The position numbers and the translations under genes were made by a program. Shown in pieces: positions 32,337 through 40,907 of a DNA stretch of 64,000 bases. The notes beneath the pieces are model-generated. The model did not search any database. It had not been told where the DNA came from and saw only the letters and a program-made list of their open reading frames with translations. The stretch is taken from the NCBI RefSeq assembly GCF_005233515.1, contig NZ_QFZZ01000005.1, positions 186,001 to 250,000 of the forward strand, read 5' to 3'. Position 1 is the first letter of the stretch. Each line of letters begins with the position of its first letter. This DNA comes from Pseudomonas sp. CFBP13508. GTDB lineage: Bacteria > Pseudomonadota > Gammaproteobacteria > Pseudomonadales > Pseudomonadaceae.

Positions 32337-35300
32337 ATGCCATTAAAACCAGCCAAAGGTGGCTCTGCCCGCGCGAAAGTGGACGCTTCCACCAGTCCGA
32401 CCCGACCGGACGACATCGATATCGAGCTCGCCGGCACATCACGTCGGGGAGGCGCCGGCGCGGCTTCCTCCGCCGATCATCTGGCGTCGCGCGCCGGCCC
32501 GTCCAGCGCTATCGACGCAGACGCCACTCGTGCGACTGCGGCAGTCGTGGTTAATGCGCTCCCTGCTCAAGCCAGTCTGCCAGCGTCTCAACCCACGCTG
32601 GACCATTACGTGATCAATGCCCGCGCAATGCTTCCAGAACTCAACAGCGAAGGACTAAGGGTGCTCAATCAACGCACCTACGTTGACGTGGCCGATGGTG
32701 ACCTCGTTCTTGTCGCCGTGGATCCGCAGACGGGTCTGCAGCGTGCCCGCCGGCCAAGCGAGTTGTTGCCAGGTCCGGTGATGCTGCGCGATGCGGACAG
32801 CGGACTCTGGTATGCGCGCGAAGTCGTTGAGCCAACCACGCGAGCGCAGATCGAACGATATTTTCCGCAGGCGACCGATCAACAGGTGGAAAACCTTATT
32901 GCCCGATTCGGTGACAAGGATGTGGCAGACGTGGAGCTCAAACGGGTCCAGTCCGGGCTTGCTCAGATGGAACGGGATATGGCAATTCTTGATGGCACAG
33001 GGAGTTTCGTTGCCAGAGAAATGGCAAGCAGACTGCGCAGAGTTTATACGTGGCAAGGCGATCCTGATGAGCGGGTCTACCACGATGATCGGCTGGCGGG
33101 GTTCAAGATCGAGATCGATCTCAACGCTTGGCCGACCCATCGAACTTTTCCAACAACATTCAATTCCATTGCTTCTCTCACCCTGAGGGACGGGAGTCAG
33201 CTCAACCTGGAGGTTTTCCTCAGGCAGTTTCCCAACGTCGACCGGGTACTCATCAATCCACCGTCTCAGTATCGGACTTTTTCGAAGCTCAGGATCGAGA
33301 ATGGTTCTGTTGAGCAGTCGACGTTGCGCCGTTTCAGGGAGCTGCACCTGCAAGACTGCATCTTGCCCGATGATTTTTCGCTGGCGGGCATGACCAGACT
33401 GCAATTGCTTACGCTGGGTAACATTCAGCAGGGGCCGGACTTGATTGCTCTGGTCAATCAACTGCCAGAACGCTCACAGTTGCAGTTGCTGGACTTGAAC
33501 CAAAATCCCTACTTGAAGGCCGCACCACCCATTGTGGGGATGACGCAGTTGCGTGTACTGGATCTGACGATGACTGGAATACACCAGTTGCCTGTCGGGC
33601 TGGGGGCTGAAAACGGGCCGTCACGACTGGAAGTGTTGAGACTTGGATATAACCCGTTATCCGCTGTGCCTTCGCTCAAGGGAATGAATGCACTGCAGGA
33701 ACTCGATCTTTCCGGCACGGGTCTGGACAGGTTTCCTGAAGGCATCACGTCTCAGTTGCCAGGGAGAGTGTTGAATCTGGCGAATAACCGTATTTCAGCC
33801 ATCCCCGAATCTGTTGAACTTCGAGCAGGCTTCAATCTCAGTGGTAATCCTGTAACTGATCCGGCTCAACTCCAGCGCCTGATGGATGTACGTATCAAAA
33901 CAGGCTCTGACATTTGGCTGGGTGAGGAAAGTACTGATCGATCGGTTAATCCCTGGCTACGGCATTCGCCGCTGGAAGAACTACCTGAACAATTGAAGCT
34001 CTGGGAAAGGACCGGCGATTCCACATGCCGTCAAGGAATCTTGAAGCTTACTCGTCTGCCCGACTTTCATCTTGACCGACCACTCTTGCAGCAGCGAGTG
34101 TGGCGGTTCCTGGACGTCTACAGCAAGGCTGGCGCCAGGGATGTGTTTACCATGAGGAGTATCATGTCCAGTGAACTCAGCCCTGGGAAAATGCTGGACC
34201 GACTGGAAGCAGAAATCTATTCGCAAAGCGAGCCTCTGCCCTCGGCCATGGATCTGCTCCGCGAATCCGGCAGTATCGTCCAGCCCCCCCGTATACGAGA
34301 CGAGTCGGCCTCGCGAGCGCTGGTACGAAAATATTTTCCGGAGGCGACCGATCAGCACGCAGATCACTTTATCGCCAACTTCGGGGACAAGCGCGCGGCA
34401 GAGTTGGAACTCCAACGCATGCAGCTCGGAATTCCAGAACTGGATCGCCAGGTCAACGCTGCGTTTGAACAAAGCCCTCACACTCAAATGTGGCGCAAGT
34501 TGCGTCGTCTGTACAAATGGCAAGGGGAGCCTGATGAGTTGGTCTTCCACGATGCTCGACCGGTGGGTTTCAAGACGTCTATCAGTCTTGATCTATGGGG
34601 GGATGACCTGCAGTTACCTCTGCAATTCAGCTCCGTTGTCTCCCTTTCCCTGACAGCAGGCATCCTGCGTAAACCGGAGACTTTCTTTGCACATTTCCCC
34701 AGTCTTGAACGTCTGACGGTCATAAGCGAAGCCTGGCAACCACGCTTCAACGCGGACCCCGGCTTCACTGAACAATTGACAAAGCTTACGCGCCTGCGCG
34801 AATTGCACCTGCAAAGGACGTCCGTACCGTCCAACTTTTCGTTGGTGGGCATGAACGAGCTGCGCATACTCGATCTTACGCAGACGGGACTGGTTCGACT
34901 TCCTGTCGGGCTTGGTGCCGATAACGTCGCGCCGGGGTTGGAAGTACTGAAACTTGGCGGTAATCCTCTCTCTGAGGTGCCTACGGTCAAAGGACTGACT
35001 GCGCTGCAGGAACTGGATCTCTCCAATACCGGCCTGGACAAGTTCCCGGAGGGCATCACATCCCAGATACCCGGGAAGGTGTTGAACCTTGCGAACAACC
35101 GTATTACTTCGATTCCCGAATCCGTTGAACTCAGGGCGGGCTTCAATCTCATGGGTAATCCTGTAACAGATCAGGCTTCACTCCGACGGCTCATACGTGC
35201 ACGTATCGAAACGGGTACTGATATCTGGCTGGGAGATCTGAGCAGCGATCAGTCGTCGTTCGTCTGGCTAAGAAATGTGGATAAGGACGTCACTGAAAAA

Positions 35301-35603
35301 CAGCAACTATGGGACCGCGTCGGCCCATCTGGCAGTCTCTTGAAGAACAGGATATTGCTGCTTACTCGTACGCCGGAATTTCATGCCGAGTATCCTCTTT
35401 TGCAGCGGCGGGTCTGGTCGTTCCTCAAGATCTACAGCGAACTTGCGTACGGCGAGCAGCTCCGTCTCAATGACATTTTGCTCCGTGAATTCAGTCCCGG
35501 GAAAATGCTGGACAAGCTGGAAGCAGAGATCCGCGAACGTGACTCAGGGAGGCAAAACCAGCCTTCGCATCATTTACCCAAGCGTCCGAGGCTTGATATT
35601 TAA
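32337..35603 (+). CDS. LRR protein 2 of 4, double-module truncated NEL-type effector-like
   Basis: The protein has 1088 aa from MPLKPAKGGSARAKVDAS. Layout: a disordered N-terminus (1-85); a YVD/PGPVMLRD segment (~95-160); module A with a helical segment (165-260), LRRs (~275-510) and a NEL-like segment (520-627); then module B repeating helical segment (656-750), LRRs (~765-950) and NEL-like segment (950-1068). Module B starts near 34302 and lacks its own YVD segment, so the gene looks like a fusion of two family members. Both NEL-like segments end in SPGKMLD(R/K)LEAEI where the family would continue to the catalytic Cys. No Cys lies after the second LRR block. The tail ends LPKRPRLDI. Confidence 0.8.
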   Translation: MPLKPAKGGSARAKVDASTSPTRPDDIDIELAGTSRRGGAGAASSADHLASRAGPSSAIDADATRATAAVVVNALPAQASLPASQPTLDHYVINARAMLPELNSEGLRVLNQRTYVDVADGDLVLVAVDPQTGLQRARRPSELLPGPVMLRDADSGLWYAREVVEPTTRAQIERYFPQATDQQVENLIARFGDKDVADVELKRVQSGLAQMERDMAILDGTGSFVAREMASRLRRVYTWQGDPDERVYHDDRLAGFKIEIDLNAWPTHRTFPTTFNSIASLTLRDGSQLNLEVFLRQFPNVDRVLINPPSQYRTFSKLRIENGSVEQSTLRRFRELHLQDCILPDDFSLAGMTRLQLLTLGNIQQGPDLIALVNQLPERSQLQLLDLNQNPYLKAAPPIVGMTQLRVLDLTMTGIHQLPVGLGAENGPSRLEVLRLGYNPLSAVPSLKGMNALQELDLSGTGLDRFPEGITSQLPGRVLNLANNRISAIPESVELRAGFNLSGNPVTDPAQLQRLMDVRIKTGSDIWLGEESTDRSVNPWLRHSPLEELPEQLKLWERTGDSTCRQGILKLTRLPDFHLDRPLLQQRVWRFLDVYSKAGARDVFTMRSIMSSELSPGKMLDRLEAEIYSQSEPLPSAMDLLRESGSIVQPPRIRDESASRALVRKYFPEATDQHADHFIANFGDKRAAELELQRMQLGIPELDRQVNAAFEQSPHTQMWRKLRRLYKWQGEPDELVFHDARPVGFKTSISLDLWGDDLQLPLQFSSVVSLSLTAGILRKPETFFAHFPSLERLTVISEAWQPRFNADPGFTEQLTKLTRLRELHLQRTSVPSNFSLVGMNELRILDLTQTGLVRLPVGLGADNVAPGLEVLKLGGNPLSEVPTVKGLTALQELDLSNTGLDKFPEGITSQIPGKVLNLANNRITSIPESVELRAGFNLMGNPVTDQASLRRLIRARIETGTDIWLGDLSSDQSSFVWLRNVDKDVTEKQQLWDRVGPSGSLLKNRILLLTRTPEFHAEYPLLQRRVWSFLKIYSELAYGEQLRLNDILLREFSPGKMLDKLEAEIRERDSGRQNQPSHHLPKRPRLDI

Positions 35604-35645
35604 CGGCTCGACGGGCAATTCGAAACCGCAACCGCTCCATTTATG

Positions 35646-35698
35646 TTGGCAAGATGCCAATTTCTTCGTCCCTTGCGTAAATGCCGGGGGCGATTTTT
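35646..35698 (+). promoter_or_regulatory. Leader hairpins upstream of LRR gene 3
   Basis: There is a perfect hairpin TTGGCA-AGA-TGCCAA (35646-35660). A weaker C-rich/G-rich pair (CCCTTGC with GCCGGGGG) follows, with five T residues at 35694-35698, just before CAAGGATG and the start codon. Confidence 0.5.
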
Positions 35699-35711
35699 CA
35701 AGGATGAAAAC

Positions 35712-37691
35712 ATGCCAGGAAAACCAGCCAAAGGTGGCGCTACCCGCGCGAAAGTGGATGCTTCCACCAGTCCGACCCGACCGGACGACATTGATATCGC
35801 ACTCCCCGGCACATCAGGTCGGGGAGGTTCTGGCCCGGCTTTCTCCGCCGATAATCTGGCGTCGCGCGCTACCGACGCAGACGCCACTCGTGCGACTGCA
35901 GCGGTCGTGGTTCATGCAACCCCTGCTCAAGCCAGTCTGCCAGCACCTCAACCCACGCTGGACCATTACGTGATCAACGTCCGCGCAATGCTTCCGGAGC
36001 TCAACAGCGAAGGGCTAAGGGTTCGCAATCAACGCACTTACGTTGACGTGGCCGGTGGTGACCTCGTTCTTGTCGCCGTCGATCCGCAGACGGGTCTGCA
36101 TCGTGCCCGCCGGCCCAGCGAATTGTCGCCAGGTCCGGTGATGCTGCGCGATGCGGAGAGCGGACTTTGGTATGCGCGCGAAGTCGCGGAGCCAACGAGT
36201 CGGGAGCAGATACGCAAATATCTTCCGGACACGACCGATGAGGACGCGGATGCCTTCATCGCGCGGTTTGATGACAAGGATGCAGCAGAGCTTGAGCTCA
36301 AGCAGATCCAGCTTGGGCTTGCGCAACTGAACTCGACGTATATTCGCGTGCCGCGCAGTCCGGATCGTATTGTATCGGGCCCGGAATTAGATGAGGCCTC
36401 TGTAACTTGGACGACGCTACGCCAGTTATACAAATGGCAGGGCCAGCCCGATCAACGGGTCTACAGTGATGGGCGGTTTGTGGGCTACAAGCTGGATATC
36501 AATCTCACGACATGGCCAGTTCAAGAGCCGCTTTCATTGAAATTCAGCTCAGTCGTTTCTCTGACCTTAAGAGGTCGTGGGAGGCTGGACCCGGACGCGT
36601 TTTGCGCACAATTCCCCAACCTTGAAAGTCTGACGATCACTAGTCAGGTGATCAACATGAATGGCCGGGTACCGGGACGGATCTCGGTAAGATTTGTTCA
36701 TTCGAAATTCAGCATGGATTTGGGCTTTGCCGAACAATTGAAAAGATTCCCGCGTTTGCAAAGGCTGCGCCTGCAGGACTGTGAACTGACGGCTGGCTTT
36801 TCGCTGCGAGGCCTTACCAGGCTACGTGAGCTATGGTTTTGCAATACATTCGAGGCGCCGGTGAGTACGTTGTACGGGCAGATGCAACGTCAGGAGCAAG
36901 TCACCTTTTCGCAAGTGGCAGCTGACGTCAGAGGGATGACTGAATTGCGGGTGCTGGATTTGAGCCACACCGGAATAGAACTGCTTCCTACCGGACTTGA
37001 TGCCATTGAAGTTGCATCGAAGCTGGAAGTATTGAAACTTGGTGGCAATCCGCTTTCAGCCAGCCCGCCACTCAAAAACATGACCGCATTGCAGGAGCTG
37101 GATCTTTCCAGCACAGGGCTGGATCGATTCCCGGAGGGCATCACCGACGTTTTTCCCGGCAAAGTACTGAATCTGGCGAACTGTCGGATTACTTCGATTC
37201 CTGAATCCATCGAGCTCAGAGCGGGCTTCAATCTCATCGGCAATCCCATAACGGACCCGGCCTCTCTTCGGCGGTTGATACGTGCACGTATGGCGACGGG
37301 CACAGATATCTGGCTTGGGCAGGAAAGCAGCGATGTGTCTGCCGGTCTCTGGCTGCGCAATGTACCGCAGCAACAGATAGCCGAAAAACAAACGCTGTGG
37401 GACAGGCATTTCGGAACAACCCCACAAGCCTTGACCATGATCATTCGTCGACTGAGTCGTACGCCCGAATTTCATGTTGAGCGACCGCTTCTGCAGCGGC
37501 GCGTATGGTGGTTTCTGGATATGTATGACAAAGCCGAAGTCAACGAGCGATCCAGGCTTGACGCCATTCTTGCCACCGAAACGAGTCCTGGAAGGATGCT
37601 GGACAGGCTGGAAGAAGAGATTCGCAAATATGACGGCGGGCGGCAGAATCAGCCGTCGCACCCCCCGCCCAAGCGCTCCAGACTGGAGTGA
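35712..37691 (+). CDS. LRR protein 3 of 4, truncated NEL-type effector-like
   Basis: The protein has 659 aa from MPGKPAKGGATRAKVDAS. The first ~160 residues are almost the same as in LRR protein 2, apart from a five-residue deletion near residue 53. It then diverges: a helical segment (~163-260, YLPDTTDEDADAFIARFDDK), LRRs (~275-500) and a NEL-like segment (SRTPEFHVERPLLQRRVWWF) ending SPGRMLDRLEEEIRKYD. There is no Cys in the last ~150 residues. The tail PPPKRSRLE keeps the basic KR-x-R pattern. A single-module protein like gene 1, with the same conserved ribosome binding site. Confidence 0.8.
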   Translation: MPGKPAKGGATRAKVDASTSPTRPDDIDIALPGTSGRGGSGPAFSADNLASRATDADATRATAAVVVHATPAQASLPAPQPTLDHYVINVRAMLPELNSEGLRVRNQRTYVDVAGGDLVLVAVDPQTGLHRARRPSELSPGPVMLRDAESGLWYAREVAEPTSREQIRKYLPDTTDEDADAFIARFDDKDAAELELKQIQLGLAQLNSTYIRVPRSPDRIVSGPELDEASVTWTTLRQLYKWQGQPDQRVYSDGRFVGYKLDINLTTWPVQEPLSLKFSSVVSLTLRGRGRLDPDAFCAQFPNLESLTITSQVINMNGRVPGRISVRFVHSKFSMDLGFAEQLKRFPRLQRLRLQDCELTAGFSLRGLTRLRELWFCNTFEAPVSTLYGQMQRQEQVTFSQVAADVRGMTELRVLDLSHTGIELLPTGLDAIEVASKLEVLKLGGNPLSASPPLKNMTALQELDLSSTGLDRFPEGITDVFPGKVLNLANCRITSIPESIELRAGFNLIGNPITDPASLRRLIRARMATGTDIWLGQESSDVSAGLWLRNVPQQQIAEKQTLWDRHFGTTPQALTMIIRRLSRTPEFHVERPLLQRRVWWFLDMYDKAEVNERSRLDAILATETSPGRMLDRLEEEIRKYDGGRQNQPSHPPPKRSRLE

Positions 37692-37714
37692 CTCGCAGGC
37701 GTCCGCAATGCCGG

Positions 37715-37762
37715 TGTAAAAGCGGCAATATTCAGCCTCCCTGTACCAAAGGTGCCAACCCC
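37715..37762 (+). repeat. Partial copy of the ~77-bp LRR-locus repeat
   Basis: This copy begins TGTAAAAGCGGCAATATTCA and retains the CCTCCCTGTACCAAAGGT part of the unit. It starts 24 bp after the LRR gene 3 stop. Confidence 0.55.
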
Positions 37763-37769
37763 AACATCG

Positions 37770-37791
37770 TCTCTGGCATTTATGCCAGAGA
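37770..37791 (+). promoter_or_regulatory. Perfect leader hairpin upstream of LRR gene 4
   Basis: Ten-bp arms TCTCTGGCAT and ATGCCAGAGA are separated by two bases and followed by AGAACTTTCAAGGATG and the start codon. The T tract seen in the other leaders is reduced to three T residues. Confidence 0.65.
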
Positions 37792-37812
37792 AGAACTTTC
37801 AAGGATGAAAAC

Positions 37813-40284
37813 ATGCCAGTAAAACAGTCTCGCGGTGGCAGCGTTCGCGTGGATACGGATGTCCGCACGCACTCCACTCACAGTTCGGAAAAGAATTTTT
37901 CACAGGCCGGCACGGCCGGCCGGGATGCTAAGGTCTCACGAGTTCGTGTTGATGACACGTGGCAGCGAAGCACCTCTGTTGGCGATGCTGCAGTGCGGGA
38001 GACGATTGCGTCGACGCTCACAGTCGAGGCTCGCCCGGATCCGCTTCCTGTCCAGAAGCCAATCGCTTTTTACACGTCGCTGGAAAATTACCGGATCCAG
38101 TCAGTTGCCGTGCTGCCGGACGCTGACAGCGAAGGCTTGAGGGTTTACAAGGATCGCCAATATGTTGATGTACCTGACGCAGGCGTGGTGCTTGTCGGCG
38201 TGGATGCGGAAACCGGATTGTATCGCGCTCGGCTATCCAGCGAGTTGCTGCCCTCCGGCCCATGGATGCTGCGGGATATCGAGAGCGGCATCTGGCATCC
38301 GCACAACGACTTCAGCACACGTACCCATCCTTTGACCGACGCAAGTTTGCAGAACTTTCGCAGTGGCCTCGATCTTGGCAGTGTGGAACCCGGCGTTGAC
38401 GGCGTGATACGTCACAACGGCAAGCTCTACGTGGTCATCCAGGAACACACGTATCAGGTTCTGCAGGATCTTGATGCGTCCCGCCCGGAATATCGAGTCT
38501 GGCGTCTGGTCAATCCAGCAGATCCCGTCGCCACCGACAGCGCAAACATTTATCGCGCCAGCCTTGGCGGTGAGACTGTGGCAATTACCCGTAGCGAACA
38601 GGATACGTGGGTTTCCATCCTCACAGGTCTGCGCGGCGGCATGGACCGCAACGCCCCCGCAGATGCCAACCCGTTCAACTTTCACCGCCCCTGGCTCACC
38701 GGTGCGGGTCAGTCAACGCCGCAACCACCGGCCCTTGTGGCGACGACCCGGGCACAGGTCAAACGCTATTTTGCAGACTCGACCGATCAACATGCCGATG
38801 ATTTCATCGCACGCTTTGGTGAAGCGGGTGTGGCGGAATCGGAACTGCAGCGGATTCACCTTGAGTTTCCTCAGTTGAACCGTGAGATCGCGGCGTGGGA
38901 AAGGGGCTATAAGGGCAATGACGATGCTGAGCGCAGTCGGCGACTGGAAATAGGTGCGAAGATGCGCCGGCTGTTCAAGTGGCAGGGAGACAGTAGCGAA
39001 AAAGTCTACCGTGACGGGCGGCTGGTCGGTTTCGAGCTGGAGCTCGACCTGGGAAGGCGAAGCAATCTGTCGTTACCGGAATTTTCGATTCCACTCAGAT
39101 CCGTTGAATCTCTTGTCCTTGAAGGCAGCCCCTCGAGAAGCCTGGTGAATATGTTCGCTATGTTCTCGCATATCGATTCTCTCGAAGTTCGGAGATTCTC
39201 AGGCGAGAGCCGTGAGCTGCTTGCCGAAATTGCCAGGCTGCCGGCGTTGAGAGTCCTGCAGATGCGGGACAGTAAGGTCTGGGCGTCGTCGATCGATCAT
39301 GAACTCTTTCCGCACTCGACGCGTTTACAGAAACTGATCCTGACCAACTGCAGTATCTGGCCAGATCTCTCAGTGCGTGGCATGGCCGATTTGCGAGTCT
39401 TGCGCGTGCGTGGTTGTGCTTTGCTCGGGTTACCGCCCGGACTGGGTGATATGCCCGCCGCGGCGCGGTTGCAGGTACTTGATCTGTTCCATAATCCGGC
39501 GATCACGGATGCGCCGGACGTGACCCATATGTCGGAACTGCGAGAACTGAATCTTTCCTATACCTGCATTTGGGCTCCACCGCGTGGACTTGGCTCGCAG
39601 AATGGTCCTTCGCGGCTTGAAACCCTGAATTTATCGCAGACCCCACTTGCCCAGGCGCCATCCCTCAGAGGCATGAGAAGCTTGCTGGAGGTTGATCTCA
39701 GCCATACTCAGATAAAAGATTTCCCTGACGGTGTGACTTCCGAGAATCCCGTTGTTAGTTTGGATCTGTCTTACACCGGAATCACCTCGATACCGGACAG
39801 CGTTGAAATCAGAGCAGGTTTCGAGCTGACCGGCACTCTGCTTTCTGATCCGGTCACTTTCCGGCGGCTCATTGCTGCGCGTCGGCAAACAGGTACGGAT
39901 TTCTGGTTGGGAAGAACCCTGTACGACCTGGTGATCGATCATTGGATGCATAACGTTCCGCAGGAGCAGCACGCCGCCAAAGCATCTCTCTGGGTCTCGT
40001 TGATCAATCCGACAAACATTCCGATGATGAGAAAAATCAGGGATCTTGTACGCACGCCTGAGTTTCAGGTCGAGCGGTCACTCCTGCAGCGTCGGGTCTG
40101 GGCGTTTTTTGAACATTTCCAAAGGGCAAGCCTTGGTGAGCAGGAAACTCTGCGGGATATTGCTTTCGCTGAGCCAAGTCCCGGGAAAATGCTGGACCGG
40201 CTCGAAGAGGAAATACGCAAGTTTGATCCAACGTGGCAGAACCCGCCCTCGCATCATTTGCTTAAGCCTGGGAGGGTGGGTTGA
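37813..40284 (+). CDS. LRR protein 4 of 4, truncated NEL-type effector-like with N-terminal insert
   Basis: The protein has 823 aa from MPVKQSRGGS. Compared with its paralogues it has an extra ~140-residue segment (about 163-305) after the YVD/PSGPWMLRD part. This insert contains VIRHNGKLYVVIQEHTYQV and YRASLGGETVAITRSEQDTW, a second copy-like beta module as in longer Pseudomonas LRR toxins. Helical segment (~312-410), LRRs (~430-680) and a NEL-like segment (VRTPEFQVERSLLQRRVWAF) follow, ending SPGKMLDRLEEEIRKFD. There is no Cys in the last ~150 residues. The tail HHLLKPGRVG has lost the KR-x-R pattern. It is the most diverged of the four. Confidence 0.8.
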   Translation: MPVKQSRGGSVRVDTDVRTHSTHSSEKNFSQAGTAGRDAKVSRVRVDDTWQRSTSVGDAAVRETIASTLTVEARPDPLPVQKPIAFYTSLENYRIQSVAVLPDADSEGLRVYKDRQYVDVPDAGVVLVGVDAETGLYRARLSSELLPSGPWMLRDIESGIWHPHNDFSTRTHPLTDASLQNFRSGLDLGSVEPGVDGVIRHNGKLYVVIQEHTYQVLQDLDASRPEYRVWRLVNPADPVATDSANIYRASLGGETVAITRSEQDTWVSILTGLRGGMDRNAPADANPFNFHRPWLTGAGQSTPQPPALVATTRAQVKRYFADSTDQHADDFIARFGEAGVAESELQRIHLEFPQLNREIAAWERGYKGNDDAERSRRLEIGAKMRRLFKWQGDSSEKVYRDGRLVGFELELDLGRRSNLSLPEFSIPLRSVESLVLEGSPSRSLVNMFAMFSHIDSLEVRRFSGESRELLAEIARLPALRVLQMRDSKVWASSIDHELFPHSTRLQKLILTNCSIWPDLSVRGMADLRVLRVRGCALLGLPPGLGDMPAAARLQVLDLFHNPAITDAPDVTHMSELRELNLSYTCIWAPPRGLGSQNGPSRLETLNLSQTPLAQAPSLRGMRSLLEVDLSHTQIKDFPDGVTSENPVVSLDLSYTGITSIPDSVEIRAGFELTGTLLSDPVTFRRLIAARRQTGTDFWLGRTLYDLVIDHWMHNVPQEQHAAKASLWVSLINPTNIPMMRKIRDLVRTPEFQVERSLLQRRVWAFFEHFQRASLGEQETLRDIAFAEPSPGKMLDRLEEEIRKFDPTWQNPPSHHLLKPGRVG

Positions 40285-40302
40285 AGGGATGCAATGGCTG
40301 TA

Positions 40303-40511
40303 TGTAAAAGCGGGAATCCCTGACCTGCCTGTATCAGGGTTCCCAAAAGCGTGGGCTGCGCTTGTGGCGTCAGCCCGGTGTAAAGAGGGAACCCCCGGCC
40401 TGCCTGTACCAAGGATCCCAAAAGGGTGGGCTCGCCGCTTTGCGCTGTGAGCCCAATGTAAAGAGGGGAATCCCCGGCCTGCCTGTACCAAGGTCCCCGA
40501 AACGGGTGGTG
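40303..40511 (+). repeat. Tandem array of ~77-bp repeats (3 units, last partial)
   Basis: Units begin at 40303 (76 bp), 40379 (78 bp) and 40457 (~55 bp). The shared core is TGTAAAGAGGGAA, then CCGGCCTGCCTGTACCAAGG and a run like CCCAAAAGGGTGGGCT. There are no unique spacers, so this is not a CRISPR. Single copies of the same unit follow LRR genes 1 and 3. Confidence 0.8.
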
Positions 40512-40588
40512 AAACGAATCACCTGAGATAGGTGTTGCAGGGTGCGTGCCAGCTTTTAATTTGCTGAAACAAAAAACGCTTTGAGAAC

Positions 40589-40624
40589 GCGAAAGCCCCG
40601 GGACTCGGGGCTTTCGCGTTTTTG
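40589..40624 (+). terminator. Strong Rho-independent terminator closing the LRR locus
   Basis: Eleven-bp arms GCGAAAGCCCC and GGGGCTTTCGC surround a seven-base loop and are followed by G and a T run. It is the only clear terminator after the four LRR genes. Confidence 0.9.
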
Positions 40625-40716
40625 AATAAAGGGTTTTTCAGTTTTTTAAGGAGTGATTGTGGCGATACGGCTGTGCGCGATCGCGGGTCATTGTGCATTG
40701 ATGCGGTGCACGGTGG

Positions 40717-40873
40717 CCCTCACCCTAACCCTCTCCCAGAGGGAGAGAGGACTGACCGAGTTGCCCGGTCAAGTTACGCCGACCTGAGATACCGAGCCGA
40801 ACTCAGGCCTCGAAACCACCCGAGATTGCTCCCTTCCCCCTCTCCCCCTTGGAGGAGAGGGCTGGGGTGAGGG
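40717..40873. repeat. MITE-like intergenic element with CCCTCACCC termini (copy 1)
   Basis: This 157-bp element has ends CCCTCACCCTAACCCTCTCC and GAGAGGGCTGGGGTGAGGG that form terminal inverted repeats. The interior carries GACTGACCGAGTTG and an inner hairpin CCTGAG/CTCAGG. A second copy is at 50287-50433. No open reading frame is supported inside. Confidence 0.8.
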
Positions 40874-40907
40874 GGATCGATCCTGAGTACACGACAACCC
40901 TTAAGCG

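Noticed and set aside
40303..40511. Tandem repeats as a CRISPR array
   Set aside because: Units are 76-78 bp with no unique spacers, and no cas gene is near. It is a plain tandem repeat linked to the LRR genes.
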